DNA of 64,000 nucleotides from Nematostella vectensis (GCF_932526225.1 NC_064045.1:186001-250000); one strand, 5' to 3'; shown: positions 10,442 through 23,228, counted from the stretch's first letter. Notes: generated by a model not told the origin, from the letters alone. Translations and numbers: made by a program.

Positions 10442-11579
10442 AATATGGGATTTTTAAGGGGTGTTAAGATAAGGACGTTAAGGGGACGTTAAGATAAGTG
10501 AATTAGTGCGTGAGTTGACAGGTGTGCAGGGTAACAAGAGTTAGTCAAAGGGGTAATAGGTTTCAAGGGATGGTAATAAGGGTCAATGATATCAAGAACT
10601 TGGTCATAGGGGTGCAAGTTATGATGGAGTGGGTACACAGGGGTAGAGGGAATCAATGGCTTGGTCTTTGAGGTGCAGGGTTTTAGGGGATGGTTCAAAC
10701 AGGCACAGGGTTTAAAGAACTAGGTAATATGGCTACATTATAATAATTAATAATAATAATAATAATAGCTACCCTATATCCCTGAGTATCCGCGCCTAAC
10801 TAGGCTACACCCCTTCGACCTTGCACTAACTAGGCTATACTCCTGAATACCTACCCCTAACTAAGCCTCACCACTATGACCTAGCAATAACTACACTTTA
10901 CCCCTTAGTACCCAACCCTTGCTAAGCTACACCCCTGTGACGTAGCACAAACTACCTTATACCCCTGAATACCCAACCGTAACTAAACTACACCCCTATG
11001 TCCTAGCACTAACTAGCCTAAACCCCTAAGTACATAAACCTAGCTAAGCTACACCCCTACGACCTAGCACTAACTTGCCTATACCCCTGAGTACCCAACC
11101 CTAACTAAACTACACCTCTACTACCTAGCACTAACTACCCTATACCCCTGAATACCCACCCCTAACTAAGCTACACCCTTATGACTTGGCTGTAACTACC
11201 CTATACCCCTTAGTACCCACCCCTAACTAAGCTACACCCCTACGACCTAGCACTAGCTACCCTATACCCATGAGTACCCACCGCTAACTAAGTTACACCC
11301 TATGACTTAGCACTTACTACCCTATACCCCTGAGTACCAACCCCTAAAAAAGCTAAACCCCTATGAACTAGCACTTACTACCCTATACCCCTGCCTACCC
11401 ATCCGTAACTGACCTACACCCCTATGACACCTAATCACATAACTACCCTTTACCCATATATGACCAAGCGCTTACCAACTTGCACCCCTGTCACCCTGCC
11501 GTTCATATCCTGTACCCCTGTGCACTCACCCCCTAATGCCATTGTCCTTACCTTAACACCAATGAAAAAGTCTCTAGTT

Positions 11580-11650
11580 TATCTTACCTTTATTCGAACC
11601 CGGGCCCGTTTGCTTGAGAAGCGAAGCCCGTACCACTGAGCCATAGCGCC
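11580..11650 (-). tRNA. tRNA-like element, left arm, module 9
   Basis: B box reads GGTTCGAATAA; A box intact. T5 at 11565-11569. Confidence 0.38.
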
Positions 11651-11742
11651 ACTCTCGAGATATCAAGGAAAAACTACTCTATACCTTATAAGGCTGGGTT
11701 AAACAAGGCTATACGGTAGTTACTTCAAGTTTTCAAGAGAGT

Positions 11743-11813
11743 GGCGCGATAGCTCAGTGGTACGGGCTTCGCTTCTCAAGCAAGAGGACCGGGGTTCGAA
11801 TCCAGGTAAGATC
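11743..11813 (+). tRNA. tRNA-like element, right arm, module 9
   Basis: Both boxes intact; T7 at 11823-11829; palindrome at 11684-11693. Confidence 0.45.
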
Positions 11814-13032
11814 AACTTGAGATTTTTTTAGTGTTGTAAAGACAATAACTTAAGGGGACGTTAAGATAAGTGAGATTGTGAGTGATTTGACATGTGTACA
11901 GGCTAACAAGAGTTGGTCAAAGGGGTACTAGGTTTCAAGAAATGGTAATAAGGGTCAATGATATCAAGAACAAGGTCATAGGGGTGCAAGTTATGAATGA
12001 GTGGGTACCCAGGGGTAGAGGGTATCAATGTCTTGGTCTTGGAGGTGCAGGGTTTTAGGGGATGGTTTAACCAGTCACAGGGTTTCAAGAGCTAGGTAAT
12101 ATGGGTACATTATAATAATTAAAAAGTAATAATTAATAATAATAATTAATAATAATAGTTAATAATAATTAATAATAATAGCTACCCTATATCCCTGAGT
12201 ATCCACGCCTAACTAAGCTACACCCCTACGACCTTGCACTAACTACGCTATACTCCTGAATACCTACCCCTAACTGAGCCTCACCCCTATGACCTAGCAA
12301 TATCTACACTTTATCCCTGTGTAGCCACCCCTAACTAAACTGCACCCCTATGTCCTAGCACTAACTAGCCTATACCCCTGAGTACCCACAACTAGCTAAG
12401 CTACACCCTTGGGACGTAGCACTAACTACCCTATACCCCTTTAAACCATACCCTAACTAAACTACACCCCTATAACCCTGTGTACCCACTCCTAACTAAA
12501 CTACACCCCTATGTCCTAGCACAAACTAGCCTATATCCCTGAGTACCCAACCCTTGCTTAGCTACACCCATACGACCTAGCACTAACTACCTTATACCCC
12601 TGAATACCCAACCCTAACTAAACTACACCTCTACTACCTAGCACTAACTACCCTATACCACTGAATACCCACCCCTAACTAAGCTAAACCCCTACGACCT
12701 AGCACTATCTCCCCTATACCCATGAGTACCCACCGCTAACTAAGTTACACCCCTATGACTCAGCACTTTCTACCCTATACCCCTGAGTACCAACCCCTAA
12801 CAAAGCTACACCCCTATGACCTAGCACTTACTACCCTATACCCCTGCCTACCCATCCCTAACTGACCTACACCCCTATGACACCTAATCACATAACTACC
12901 CTTTACCCATGTATGACCAACCGCTTACCAACTTGCACCCCTGTGACTCTACCGTTCTTATCCTGTACCCCTGTGCACCCACCCCCTAATGCCATCGTCC
13001 TTACCTTAACACCCCTGAAAAAGTCTCTAGTT

Positions 13033-13103
13033 TATCATACCTGGATTCGAACCCTGGCCCGTTTGCTTGAGAAGCGAAGCCCGTACCACTGAGCCATAGC
13101 GCC
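13033..13103 (-). tRNA. tRNA-like element, left arm, module 10
   Basis: Both boxes intact; one change near the 3' end (TATCATACC on the top strand). T5 at 13018-13022. Confidence 0.45.
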
Positions 13104-13182
13104 ACTCTCGAGATATCAAGGAAAAACTACTCTGGGTAAACAAGGCTATACGGTAGGTACTTGTACTTGTTTTCAAGAGAGG

Positions 13183-13253
13183 GCCGCGATAGCTCAGTGG
13201 TACGGGCTTCGCTTCTCAAACAAGAGGCCCGTGGTTCGAATCCAGGTCAGATC
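13183..13253 (+). tRNA. tRNA-like element, right arm, module 10
   Basis: The 5' end is changed (GGGCCGCGAT for GTGGCGCGAT); A and B boxes intact. T6 at 13263-13268. Confidence 0.42.
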
Positions 13254-14321
13254 AACTTGAGATTTTTTCAGGGGTGTTAATAAGGACGTTATAGGGGACG
13301 TTAAGATAAGTGAGTTAGTGGATGAGTTGACAGGTGTACAGGGTAACAAGAGTTGGTCAAAAGGGTACTAGACTTCAAGGGATGGTAATAAGGGTCAATG
13401 ATATCAAGAACTAGGTCATAGGGGTGCAAGTTATGAAAGAGTGGGTACACAGGGGTAGAGGGTATCAATGGCTTGGTCTTGGAGGTGCAGGGTTTTAGGG
13501 GATGGTTCAAACAGTCACAGGGTTTCAAGAGCTAGGTAATATGGGTACTTAATCATAATTGATAAAAATAGCTACCCTATATCCATGAGTATCCACGCCT
13601 AACTAAGCTACACCCCTACGACCTAGCACTAACTACGCTATACTCCTGAATATCTACCCCTAACTAAGCCTAACCCCTATGACCTAGCAATAACTACACT
13701 TTACCCCTGAGTACCCAACCCTTGCTAAGCTACACCCCTGTGACGTTGCACAAACTACCTTATACACCTGAATACCCAACCGTAACTAAACTACACCCCT
13801 ATGTCCTAGCACTAACTAGCCTAAACCGATAAGTACATACACCTAGCAAAGCTACACCCATACGACCTAGCACTAACTGGCCTATACCCCTGAATACCCA
13901 ACCCTAACTAAGCTACACCTCTACTACCTAGAACTAACTACCCTATACCCCTGAGTACCCACCCCTAACTAAGCTACACCCCTACGACCTAGCACTAGCT
14001 ACCCTATACCCATGAGAACCCACCGCTAACTAAGTTACACCCTATGACTTAGCACTTACTACCTTATACCCCTGAGTACCAACCCCTAAAAAAGCTACAC
14101 CCCTATGAACTAGCACTTACTACCCTATACCCCTGCCTACCCATCCCTAACTGACCTACACCCCTATGACACCTAATCACATAACTACCCTTTACCCATA
14201 TATGACCAAGCGCTTACCAACTTGCACTCCTGTTACCCTGCCGTTTATATCTTGTACCCCTGTGCACTCACCCCCTAATGCCATCGTCCTCACCTTAACA
14301 CCAATGAAAAAGTCTCTAGTT

Positions 14322-14392
14322 TATCTTACCTTAATTCGAACCCTGGCACGTTTGCTTGAGAAGCGAAGCCCGTACCACTGAGCCATTGCGCC
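14322..14392 (-). tRNA. tRNA-like element, left arm, module 11
   Basis: B box GGTTCGAATTA as in module 1, plus two further changes (GGCACG and CCATTGCG on the top strand). T5 at 14307-14311. Confidence 0.36.
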
Positions 14393-14484
14393 ACTCTCGA
14401 GATATCAAGGAAAAACTACTCTATACCTTATAAGGCTGGGTTAAACAAGGCTATACGGTAGTTACTTCTAGTTTTCAAGAGAGT

Positions 14485-14555
14485 GGCGCGATAGCTCACT
14501 GGTACGGGCTTCGCTTCTCAAGCAAGAGGCCCGTGGTTCGAATCCAGGTAAGATC
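14485..14555 (+). tRNA. tRNA-like element, right arm, module 11
   Basis: The A box has one change (TAGCTCACTGG); B box intact. T7 at 14565-14571; palindrome at 14426-14435. Confidence 0.4.
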
Positions 14556-15667
14556 AACTTAAGATTTTTTTAGGGGTGTAAAGACAAGGACGTTAAGGGG
14601 ACGTTAAGATAAGTGAGTTTGTGGGTGATTTGACCTGTGTACAGGCTAACAAGAGTTAGTCAAAGGGGTACTAGGTTTTAAGAAATGGTAATAAGGGTCT
14701 ATAATATCAAGAACTAGGTCATAAGGGTGCAACTTATGAATGAGTGGGTACACAGGGGTAGAGGGTATCAATGGCTTGGTCTTGGAGGTGCAGGGTTTTA
14801 GGGGATGGTTCAAACATGCATAGGGTTTCAAGAGCTAGGTAATATGGGTACATTATAATAATAATTCATAATAATAGCTACCCTATATCCCTGAGTATCC
14901 ACGCCTAACTAAGCTAAACCCCTACGACCTTGCACTAACTACGCTATACTCCTGAATACCTACCCCTAACTGAGCCTCACCCGTATGGCCTAGCAATATC
15001 TACATTTTACCCCCTGAGTACCCAACACTTGCTAAGCTACACCCCTGTGACGTAGCACTAACTACCCTATACCCCTCAAAACCATACCCTAACTAAACTA
15101 CACCCCTATAACCCTGTGTACCCACTCCTAACTAAACTACACCCCTATGTCCTAGCACAAACTAGCCTATACCCCTGAGTACCCACACCTAGCTAAGCTA
15201 CACCCCTACGACCTAGCACTAACTGGCCTATACCCCTGAATAGCCACCCCTAACTACGCTACACCCTTTATGACTTGGCTGTAACTACCCTATTCCCCTG
15301 AGTACCCACCCCTAACTAAGCTAAACCCCTACGACCTAGAACTAGCTACCCTATACCCATGAGTACCCACCGCTAACTAAGTTACACCCTATGACTTAGC
15401 ACTTACTACCCTATACCCCTGAGTACCAACCCCTAACAAAGCTACACCCCTATGATCCAGCACTTACTACCCTATACCCTGCCTACCCATCCATAACTGA
15501 CCTACACCCCTATGAAACCTAATCAAATAACTACCCTTTACCAATGTATGACCAAGCGTTTACCAACTTGCACCCCTGTGACCCTGCCGTTCATATAATG
15601 TACCCCTGTGCACTCACCCCCTAATGCCATCGTCCTTACCTTAACACCCCTGAAAAAGTCTCTAGTT

Positions 15668-15738
15668 TATCTTACCTGGATTCGAACCCTGGCCCGTTTG
15701 CTTGAGAATTGAAGCCCGTACCACTGAGCCATAGTGCC
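15668..15738 (-). tRNA. tRNA-like element, left arm, module 12
   Basis: B box intact; GAGAATTGAAG as in module 8. T5 at 15653-15657. Confidence 0.42.
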
Positions 15739-15829
15739 ACTCTCGAGATATCAATGAAAAACTACTCTGTACCTTATAAGGCTGGGTAAACAAGGCTATA
15801 CGGTAATTACTTCTAGTTTTCAAGAGAGT

Positions 15830-15900
15830 GGCGCGATAGCTCAGTGGTACGGGCTTCGCTTCTCAAACAAGAGGGCCGGAGTTCGAATCCAGGTTAGATC
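15830..15900 (+). tRNA. tRNA-like element, right arm, module 12
   Basis: B box AGTTCGAATCC as in module 8; T5 at 15910-15914; palindrome at 15772-15781. Confidence 0.38.
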
Positions 15901-17017
15901 AATATGGGATTTTTAAGGGGTGTTAAGATAAGGACGTTAAGGGGACGTTAAGATAAGTGAATTAGTGCGTGAGTTGACAGGTGTGCAGGGTAACAAGAGT
16001 TAGTCAAAGGGGTTATAGGTTTCAAGGGATGGTAATAAGGGTCAATGATATCAAGAACTTGGTCATAGGGGTGCAAGTTATGATGGAGTGGGTACACAGG
16101 GGTAGAGGGTATCAATGGCTTGGTCTTTGAGGTGCAGGGTTTTAGGGGATGGGTCAAACAGGAACAGGGTTTAAAGAACTAAGTAATATGGCTACATTAT
16201 AATAATTAATAATAATAATAATAATAGCTACCCTATATCCCTGAGTATCCGCGCCTAACTAGGCTACACCCCTTCGACCTTGCACTAACTACGCTATACT
16301 CCTGAATACCTACCCCTAACTGAGCCTCACCCCTATGGTCTAGTAATATCTACATTTTAGCCCCTGAGTACCCAACACTTGCTAAGCTACACCCCTGTGA
16401 CGTAGCACTAACTACCCTATACCCCTCAAAACCATAGCCTAACTAAACTACACCCCTATAACCCTGTGTACCCACTCCTAACTAAACTACACCCCTATGT
16501 CCTAGCACAAACTAGCCTATACCCCTGAGTACCCACACCTAGCTAAGCTACACCCCTACGACCTTGCACTAACTGGCCTATACCCCTGAATAGCCACCCC
16601 TAACTACGCTACACCCTTTATGACTTAGCACTTACTACCCTATACCCCTGAGTACCAACCCCTAACTAAGCTAAACCCCTACGACCTAGAACTAGCTACC
16701 CTATACCCATGAGTACCCACCGCTAACTAAGTTACACCCTATGACTTAGCACTTACTACCCTATACCCCTGAGTACCAACCCCTAACAAAGCTACACCCC
16801 TATGATCCAGCACTTACTACCCTATACCCTGCCTACCCATCCCTAACTGACCTACACCCCTATGACACCTAATCAAATAACTACCCTTTACCCATGTATG
16901 ACCAAGCGTTTACCAACTTGCACCCCTGTGACCCTGCCGTTCATATAATGTACCCCTGTGCACTCACCCCCTAATGCCATCGTCCTTACCTTAACACCCC
17001 TGAAAAAGTCTCTAGTT

Positions 17018-17088
17018 TTTCTTACCTGGATTCGAACCCTGGCCCGTTTGCTTGAAAAGCGAAGCCCGTACCACTGAGCCATAGCGCC
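17018..17088 (-). tRNA. tRNA-like element, left arm, module 13
   Basis: Both boxes intact; T5 at 17003-17007. Confidence 0.45.
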
Positions 17089-17179
17089 ACTCTCGAGATA
17101 TCAAGGAAAAACTACTCTATACCTTTTGAGGCTGGGTAAACAAGGCTATACGGTAGTTACTTGTAGTTTTAAAGAGAGT

Positions 17180-17250
17180 GGCGCGATAGCTCAGTGGTAC
17201 GAGCTTCGCTTCTCAAGCAAGAGGACCGGGGTTCGAATCCATGTAAGATC
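17180..17250 (+). tRNA. tRNA-like element, right arm, module 13
   Basis: The only right-arm copy with a fully Watson-Crick D-stem (GCTC/GAGC), as in true tRNAs. B box intact. T7 at 17260-17266. Confidence 0.47.
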
Positions 17251-18399
17251 AACTTGAGATTTTTTTAGGGGTGTAAAGACAAGGACGTTAAGGGGACGTT
17301 AAGATAAGTGAGTTTGTCGGTGATTTGACATGTGTACAGGGTAACAAGAGTTGGTCAAAGGGGTACTAGGTTTCAAGAAATGGTAATAATGGTCAATGAT
17401 ATCAAAGAACTAGGTCATAAGGGTACAAGTTATGAATGAGTGGGTACACAGGGGTAGAGGGTATCAACGGCTTGGTCTTGGAGGTGCAGGGTTTTAGGGG
17501 ATGGTTCAAACAAGCACAGCGTTTTAAGAGCTAGGTAATATGGGTACATAATACTAATTAATAATAATAATAATTAATAAACATAGCTACCCTATATCCC
17601 TGAGTATCAACGCCTAACTAAGCTACACCCCTACGACCTAGCACTAACTACGCTATACTCCTGAATACCTACCCCTAACTGAGCCTCACCACTATGACCT
17701 AGCAACAACTACACTTTACCCCTGAGTACCCAACCCTTGCTAAACTACACCCCTGTGACGTAGCACTAACTATCTTATACCCCTGAATACCTAACTCTAA
17801 CTAAACTACACCCCTATTACCGAGCACTTACCTACCCTATAACCCTTTGTACCCACCCATAACTAAACTACACCCCTATGTCCTAGCACTAACTAGCCTA
17901 TACCCCTAAGTACATACACCTAGCTAAGCTACACCCCTACGACCTAGGACTAACTAGACTATAACCCTTAATACCCACCCCTAACTAAGCTACACCCTTA
18001 TGACTTGGCTGTAACTACCCTATACCCCTGATTTCCCACCCCTAACTAAGCTAAACCCCTACGACCTAGCACTAACTACCCTACACCCATGAGTACCCAC
18101 CGCTAACTAAGCTACACCACTATGACTTAGCACTTATTACCCTATACCCCTGAGTACCAACCCCTAACTAAGCTACACCCCTATGACCTAGCACTTACTA
18201 CCCTATATCCCTGCCTACCCATCCCTAACTGACCTACACCCCTATGACACCTAATCACATAACTACCCTTTACCCATGTATGACCAAGCGCTTACCAACT
18301 TGCACACCTGTGACCCTGCCGTTTATATGCTTTTACCCTGTGCACCCACCCCCTAATGCCACCGTCCTTACCTTAACACCCCTGAAAAACTCTCTAGTT

Positions 18400-18470
18400 T
18401 ATCTTACCTGGATTCGAACCCTGGCCCGTTTGCTTGAGAAGCGAAGCCCGTACCACTGAGCCATAGCGCC
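18400..18470 (-). tRNA. tRNA-like element, left arm, module 14
   Basis: Matches consensus; T5 at 18385-18389. Confidence 0.45.
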
Positions 18471-18561
18471 ACTCTCGAGATATCAAGGAAAAACTACTCT
18501 ATATCTTATAAGGCTGGGTAAACAAGGCTATTCGGTAGTTACTTCTAGTTTTCAAGAGAGT

Positions 18562-18632
18562 GGCGCGATAGCTCAGTGGTACGGGCTTCGCTTCTCAAAC
18601 AATAGGCCCGTGGTTCGAATCCGGGTCAGATC
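18562..18632 (+). tRNA. tRNA-like element, right arm, module 14
   Basis: B box intact; the 3' T-stem reads CCGGG instead of CCAGG, and AATAGG replaces AAGAGG. T6 at 18642-18647. Confidence 0.42.
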
Positions 18633-19814
18633 AACTTGGGATTTTTTCAGGGGTGTTAAGATAAGGACGTTAAGGGGACGTTAAGATAAGTGAGTTAGTG
18701 GATGAGTTGACAGGTGTACAGGGTAACAAGAGTTGGTCAAACGGGTACTAGACTTCAAGGGATGGTAATAAGGGTCAATGATATCAAGAACTAGGTCATA
18801 GGGGTGCAAGTTATGAATGAGTGGGTACACAGGGGTAGAGGGTATCAATGGCTTGGTCTTGGAGGTGCAGGGTTTTAGGGGATGGTTCAACCAGTCACAG
18901 GGTTTCAAGAGCTAGGTAATATGGGTACATTATAATAATAAATAATAATAATTAATAATAATAGCTACCCTATATCCCTGAGTATCCACGCCTAACTAAG
19001 CTACACCCCTACGACCTAGCACTAACTACGCTATACTCCTGAATACCTACCCCTAACTGAGCCTAACCCCTATGACCTATCAATATCTACACTTTAACCC
19101 TGAGTACCCAACACTTGCTAAGCTACACCCCTGTGACAAAGCACTAACTACCCTATACCCCTTAAAACCATACCTTAACTAAACTACACACATATAACCC
19201 TGTGTACCCACTCCTAACTAAACTACACCTCTATGTCCTAGCACAAACTAGCCTATACCCCTGAGTAACCACACCTAGCTAAGCTACACCTATACGACCT
19301 AGCACTAACTGGCCTATACCCCTGAATAACCAACCCTAATTAAACTACACCTCTACTACCTAGCACTAACTACCCTATACCCCTGAATAGCCACCCCTAA
19401 CTAAGCTACACCCTTATGACTTGGTTGTAACTACCCTATACCCCTTAGTACCCACCCCTAACTAAGCTACACCCCTACGACCTAGCACTAGCTACCCTAT
19501 ACCCATGAGTACCCACCGCTAACTAAGTTACACCCTATGACTTAGAACTTACTACCTTATACCCCTGAGTACCAACCCCTAAAAAAGCTACACCCCTATG
19601 AACTAGCACTTACTACCCTATACCCCTGCCTACCCATCCCTAACTGACCTACACCCCTATGACACCTAATCACATAACTACCCTTTACCCATATATGACC
19701 AAGCGCTTACCAACTTGCACCCCTGTTACCCTACCGTTCATATCCTGTACCCCTGTGCACTCACCCCCTAATGCCATCGTCCTTACCTTAACACCAATGA
19801 AAAAGTCTCTAGTT

Positions 19815-19885
19815 TATCTTACCTTAATTCGAACCCGGGCCCGTTTGCTTGAGAAGCGAAGCCCGTACCACTGAGTCATAGCGCC
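19815..19885 (-). tRNA. tRNA-like element, left arm, module 15
   Basis: B box GGTTCGAATTA; A box TGACTCAGTGG. T5 at 19800-19804. Confidence 0.36.
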
Positions 19886-19977
19886 ACTCTCGAGATATCA
19901 AGGAAAAACTACTCTATACATTATAAGGCTGAATTAAACAAGGCTATACGGTAGTTACTTCTAGTTTTCAAGAGAGT

Positions 19978-20048
19978 GGCGCAATAGCTCAGTGGTACGG
20001 GCTTCGCTTCTCAAGAAAGAGGACCGGGGTTCGAATCCAGGTAAGATC
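19978..20048 (+). tRNA. tRNA-like element, right arm, module 15
   Basis: Boxes intact; minor changes at the 5' end (GGCGCAAT) and after the anticodon region (AAGAAAGAGG). T7 at 20058-20064. Confidence 0.42.
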
Positions 20049-21258
20049 AACTTGAGATTTTTTTAGTGTTGTAAAGACAATAACTTAAGGGGACGTTAAG
20101 ATAAGTGAGTTTGTGGGTGATTTGACATGTGTACAGGCTAACAAGAGTTGGTCAAAGGGGTACTAGGTTTCAAGAAATGGTAATAAGGGTCAATGATATC
20201 AAGAACAAGGTCATAGGGGTGCAAGTTATATATGAGGGGGTACCCAGGGGTAGAGGGAATCAATGTCTTGGTCTTGGAGGTGCAGGGTTTTAGGGGATGG
20301 TTTAACCAGTCACAGGGTTTCAAGAGCTAGGTAATATGGGTACATTATAATAATTAAAAAGTAATGATTAATAATAATAATAGTTAATAATAATTAATAA
20401 TAATAGCTACCCTATATCCCTGAGTATCCACGCCTAACTAAGCTACACCCCTACGACCTTGCACTAACTACGCTATACTCCTGAATACCTACCCCTAACT
20501 GAGCCTCACCCCTATGACCTAGCAATATCTACACTTTACCACAGAGTACCCAACACTTGCTAAGCTACACCCCTGTGACGTAGCACTAACTACCCTATAC
20601 TCCTTAAAACCATACCCTAACTAAACTACACCCCTATAACCCTGTGTACCCACTCCTAACTAAACTACACCCCTATGTCCTAGCACAAACTAGCCTATAC
20701 CCCTGAGTACCCACACCTAGCTAAGCTACACCCCTACGACCTAGCACTAACTGGCCTATACCCCTGAATACCCAACCCTAACTAAACTACACCTCTACTA
20801 CCTAGCACTAACTACCCTATACCCCTAAATACCCACCCCTAACTAAGCTACACCCTTTATGACTTGGCTGTAACTACCCTATACACCTGAGTACCCACCC
20901 CTAACTGATCTAAACCCCTACGACCTAGCACTAACTACCCTACATCCATGAGTACCCACCGCTAACTAAGCTACACCACTATGACTTAGCACTTATTACC
21001 CTATACCCCTGAGTACCAACCCCTAACTAAGCTACACCCCTATGACCTAGCACTTACTACCCTATATCCCTGCCTACCCATCCCTAACTGACCTACACCC
21101 CTATGACACCTAATCACATAACTACCCTTTACCCATGTATGACCAAGCGCTTACCAACTTGCACACATGTGGCCCTGCCGTTTATATGCTTTTACCCTGT
21201 GCACCCACCCACTAATGCCACCGTCCTTACCTTAACACCCCTGAAAAAGTCTCTAGTT

Positions 21259-21329
21259 TATCTTACCTGGATTCGAACCCTGGCCCGTTTGCTTGAGAAG
21301 CGAAGCCCGTACCACTGAGCCATAGCGCC
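21259..21329 (-). tRNA. tRNA-like element, left arm, module 16
   Basis: Matches consensus; T5 at 21244-21248. Confidence 0.45.
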
Positions 21330-21420
21330 ACTCTCGAGATATCAAGGAAAAACTACTCTATATCTTATAAGGCTGGGTAAACAAGGCTATACGGTAGTTA
21401 CTTCTAGTTTTCAAGAGAGT

Positions 21421-21491
21421 GGCGCGATAGCTCAGTGGTACGGGCTTCGCTTCTCAAACAAGAGGCCCGTGGTTCGGATCCAGGTCAGATC
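21421..21491 (+). tRNA. tRNA-like element, right arm, module 16
   Basis: B box changed to GGTTCGGATCC; T6 at 21501-21506. Confidence 0.36.
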
Positions 21492-23066
21492 AACTTGGGA
21501 TTTTTTCAGGGGTGTTAAGATAAGGACGTTAAGGGGACGTTAAGATAAGTGAGTTAGTGGATGAGTTGACAGGTGTACAGGGTAACAAGAGTTGGTCAAA
21601 CGGGTACTAGATTTCAAGGGATGGTAATAAGGGTCAATGATATCAAGAACTAGGTCATAGGGGTGCAAGTTATGAATAAGTGGGTACACAGGGGTAGAGG
21701 GTATTAATGGCTTGGTCTTGGAGGTGCAGGGTTTGAGGGGATGGTTCAACCAGTCACAGGGTTTCAAGAGCTAGGTAATATGGGTACATTATAATAATAA
21801 ATAATAATAATTAATAATAATAGCTACCCTATATCCCTGAGTATCCACGCCTAACTAAGCTACACACCTACGACCTAGCACTAACTACGCTATACACCTG
21901 AATACCTACCCCTAACTGAGCCTCACCCCTATGACCTATCAATATCTACACTTTACCCCTGAGTACCCAACACTTGCAAAGCTACACCCCTGTGACGTAG
22001 CACTAACTTACCCTATATCCCTGAATACCCAACCCTAACTAAACTACACCCCCATAACCGAGCACTTACCTATCCTATAACCCTGAGTACCCACCCGTAA
22101 CTAAACTACACCCCTATGTCCTAGCACTAACTAGCCTATACCCCTGGGTACCCACACCTAGCTAAGCTACACCCCTACGACCTAGCACTAACTAGCCTAT
22201 ACCCCTGAATACCCACCCCTAACTAAGCTACACCCTTATGACTTGGCTGTAACTACAATATACCCCTGAGTACCCACCACTAACTAAGCTAAACCCCTAC
22301 GACCTAGCACTAACTACCCTATACCCATGAGTACCCACCGCTAACTAAGCTACACCTCTATGACTTAGCACTTACTACCCTATACCCATGAGTACCAACC
22401 CCTAACTATGCTACACCCCTATGAACTAGCACTTACTACCCTATACCCCTGCCTACCCATCCCTAACTGACCTACACCCCTATAACCGAGCACTTACCTA
22501 CCCTATAACCCTGAGTACCCACCCCTAACTAAACTACACCCCTCTGCCCTAGCACTAACTAGCCTATACCCCTGGGTACCCACACCTAGCTAAGCTACAC
22601 CCCTACGACCTAGCATTATCTAGCCTATACCCTTGAATACCCACCCCTAACTAAGCTACACCCTTATGACTTCGCTGTAACTACAATATACCCCCCGATT
22701 ACCCACCCCTAACTGAGCTAAGCCCCTACGAACTAGCACTAACTACCCTATACCCATGAGTACACACCGCTAATTAAGCTACACCTCTATGACTTAGCAC
22801 TTACTACCCTATACCAATGAGTACCAACCCCTGATTAAGCTACACCCATATGACCTAGCACTTACTACCATATACTCTTGCCTACCCATCCCTAACTGAC
22901 GTACACCCCTATGATACCTAATCACATAACTACCCTTTACCCATGTATAACCAAGCGCTTACCAACTTGCACCCCTGTGACCATGCCGTTTATATCCTGT
23001 ACCCCTGTGTACCAACCCCCTAATGCCACCGTCCTTACCTTAACACCCCTGAAAAAGTCCCTAGTT

Positions 23067-23137
23067 GATCTTACCTGGATTCGAACCCTGGACCGTTTGC
23101 TTCAGAAGCGAAGCCCGTAGCTTTGAGCCATAGCGCA
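23067..23137 (-). pseudogene. Degraded tRNA-like element, left arm, module 17
   Basis: B box intact, but the D-loop part is altered (GTAGCTTTGAG on the top strand in place of GTACCACTGAG), which destroys the A box; the 5' end reads TGCGCTA. T5 at 23052-23056. Confidence 0.4.
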
Positions 23138-23228
23138 ACCCTTGAGATATCAAGGAAAAACTACTATATACCTTATAAGGCTGGGTAAACAAGGCAATAC
23201 GGTAGTTACTTCTAATTTTCAAGAGAGT

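Larger units (their letters stand above)
9455..10767. repeat. Composite palindromic module 8
   Basis: C-rich array 9455-10208, pair 10209-10441, G-rich arm 10442-10737, AT spacer 10738-10767. Confidence 0.8.
10768..12179. repeat. Composite palindromic module 9
   Basis: C-rich array 10768-11579, pair 11580-11813, G-rich arm 11814-12109, AT spacer 12110-12179. A clear G-quadruplex pattern lies on the minus strand at 11199-11223. Confidence 0.8.
12180..13569. repeat. Composite palindromic module 10
   Basis: C-rich array 12180-13032, pair 13033-13253, G-rich arm 13254-13548, AT spacer 13549-13569. The central spacer is only 79 nt because about 15 nt containing the CCTTATAAGG palindrome are deleted (junction near 13133). 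Confidence 0.8.
13570..14875. repeat. Composite palindromic module 11
   Basis: C-rich array 13570-14321, pair 14322-14555, G-rich arm 14556-14851, AT spacer 14852-14875. G-quadruplex pattern on the minus strand at 13941-13965. The left half resembles module 1 and the right half resembles module 3, so this looks like a recombinant module. Confidence 0.8.
14876..16225. repeat. Composite palindromic module 12
   Basis: C-rich array 14876-15667, pair 15668-15900, G-rich arm 15901-16196, AT spacer 16197-16225. The right half closely matches module 8. Confidence 0.8.
16226..17583. repeat. Composite palindromic module 13
   Basis: C-rich array 16226-17017, pair 17018-17250, G-rich arm 17251-17548, AT spacer 17549-17583. 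The central palindrome is mutated to CCTTTTGAGG. Confidence 0.8.
17584..18961. repeat. Composite palindromic module 14
   Basis: C-rich array 17584-18399, pair 18400-18632, G-rich arm 18633-18929, AT spacer 18930-18961. Palindrome mutated to TCTTATAAGG. Confidence 0.8.
18962..20403. repeat. Composite palindromic module 15
   Basis: C-rich array 18962-19814, pair 19815-20048, G-rich arm 20049-20343, AT spacer 20344-20403. Palindrome mutated to CATTATAAGG. Otherwise close to module 9. Confidence 0.8.
20404..21820. repeat. Composite palindromic module 16
   Basis: C-rich array 20404-21258, pair 21259-21491, G-rich arm 21492-21788, AT spacer 21789-21820. Palindrome mutated to TCTTATAAGG as in module 14. 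Last module of the left-domain subfamily. Confidence 0.8.
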
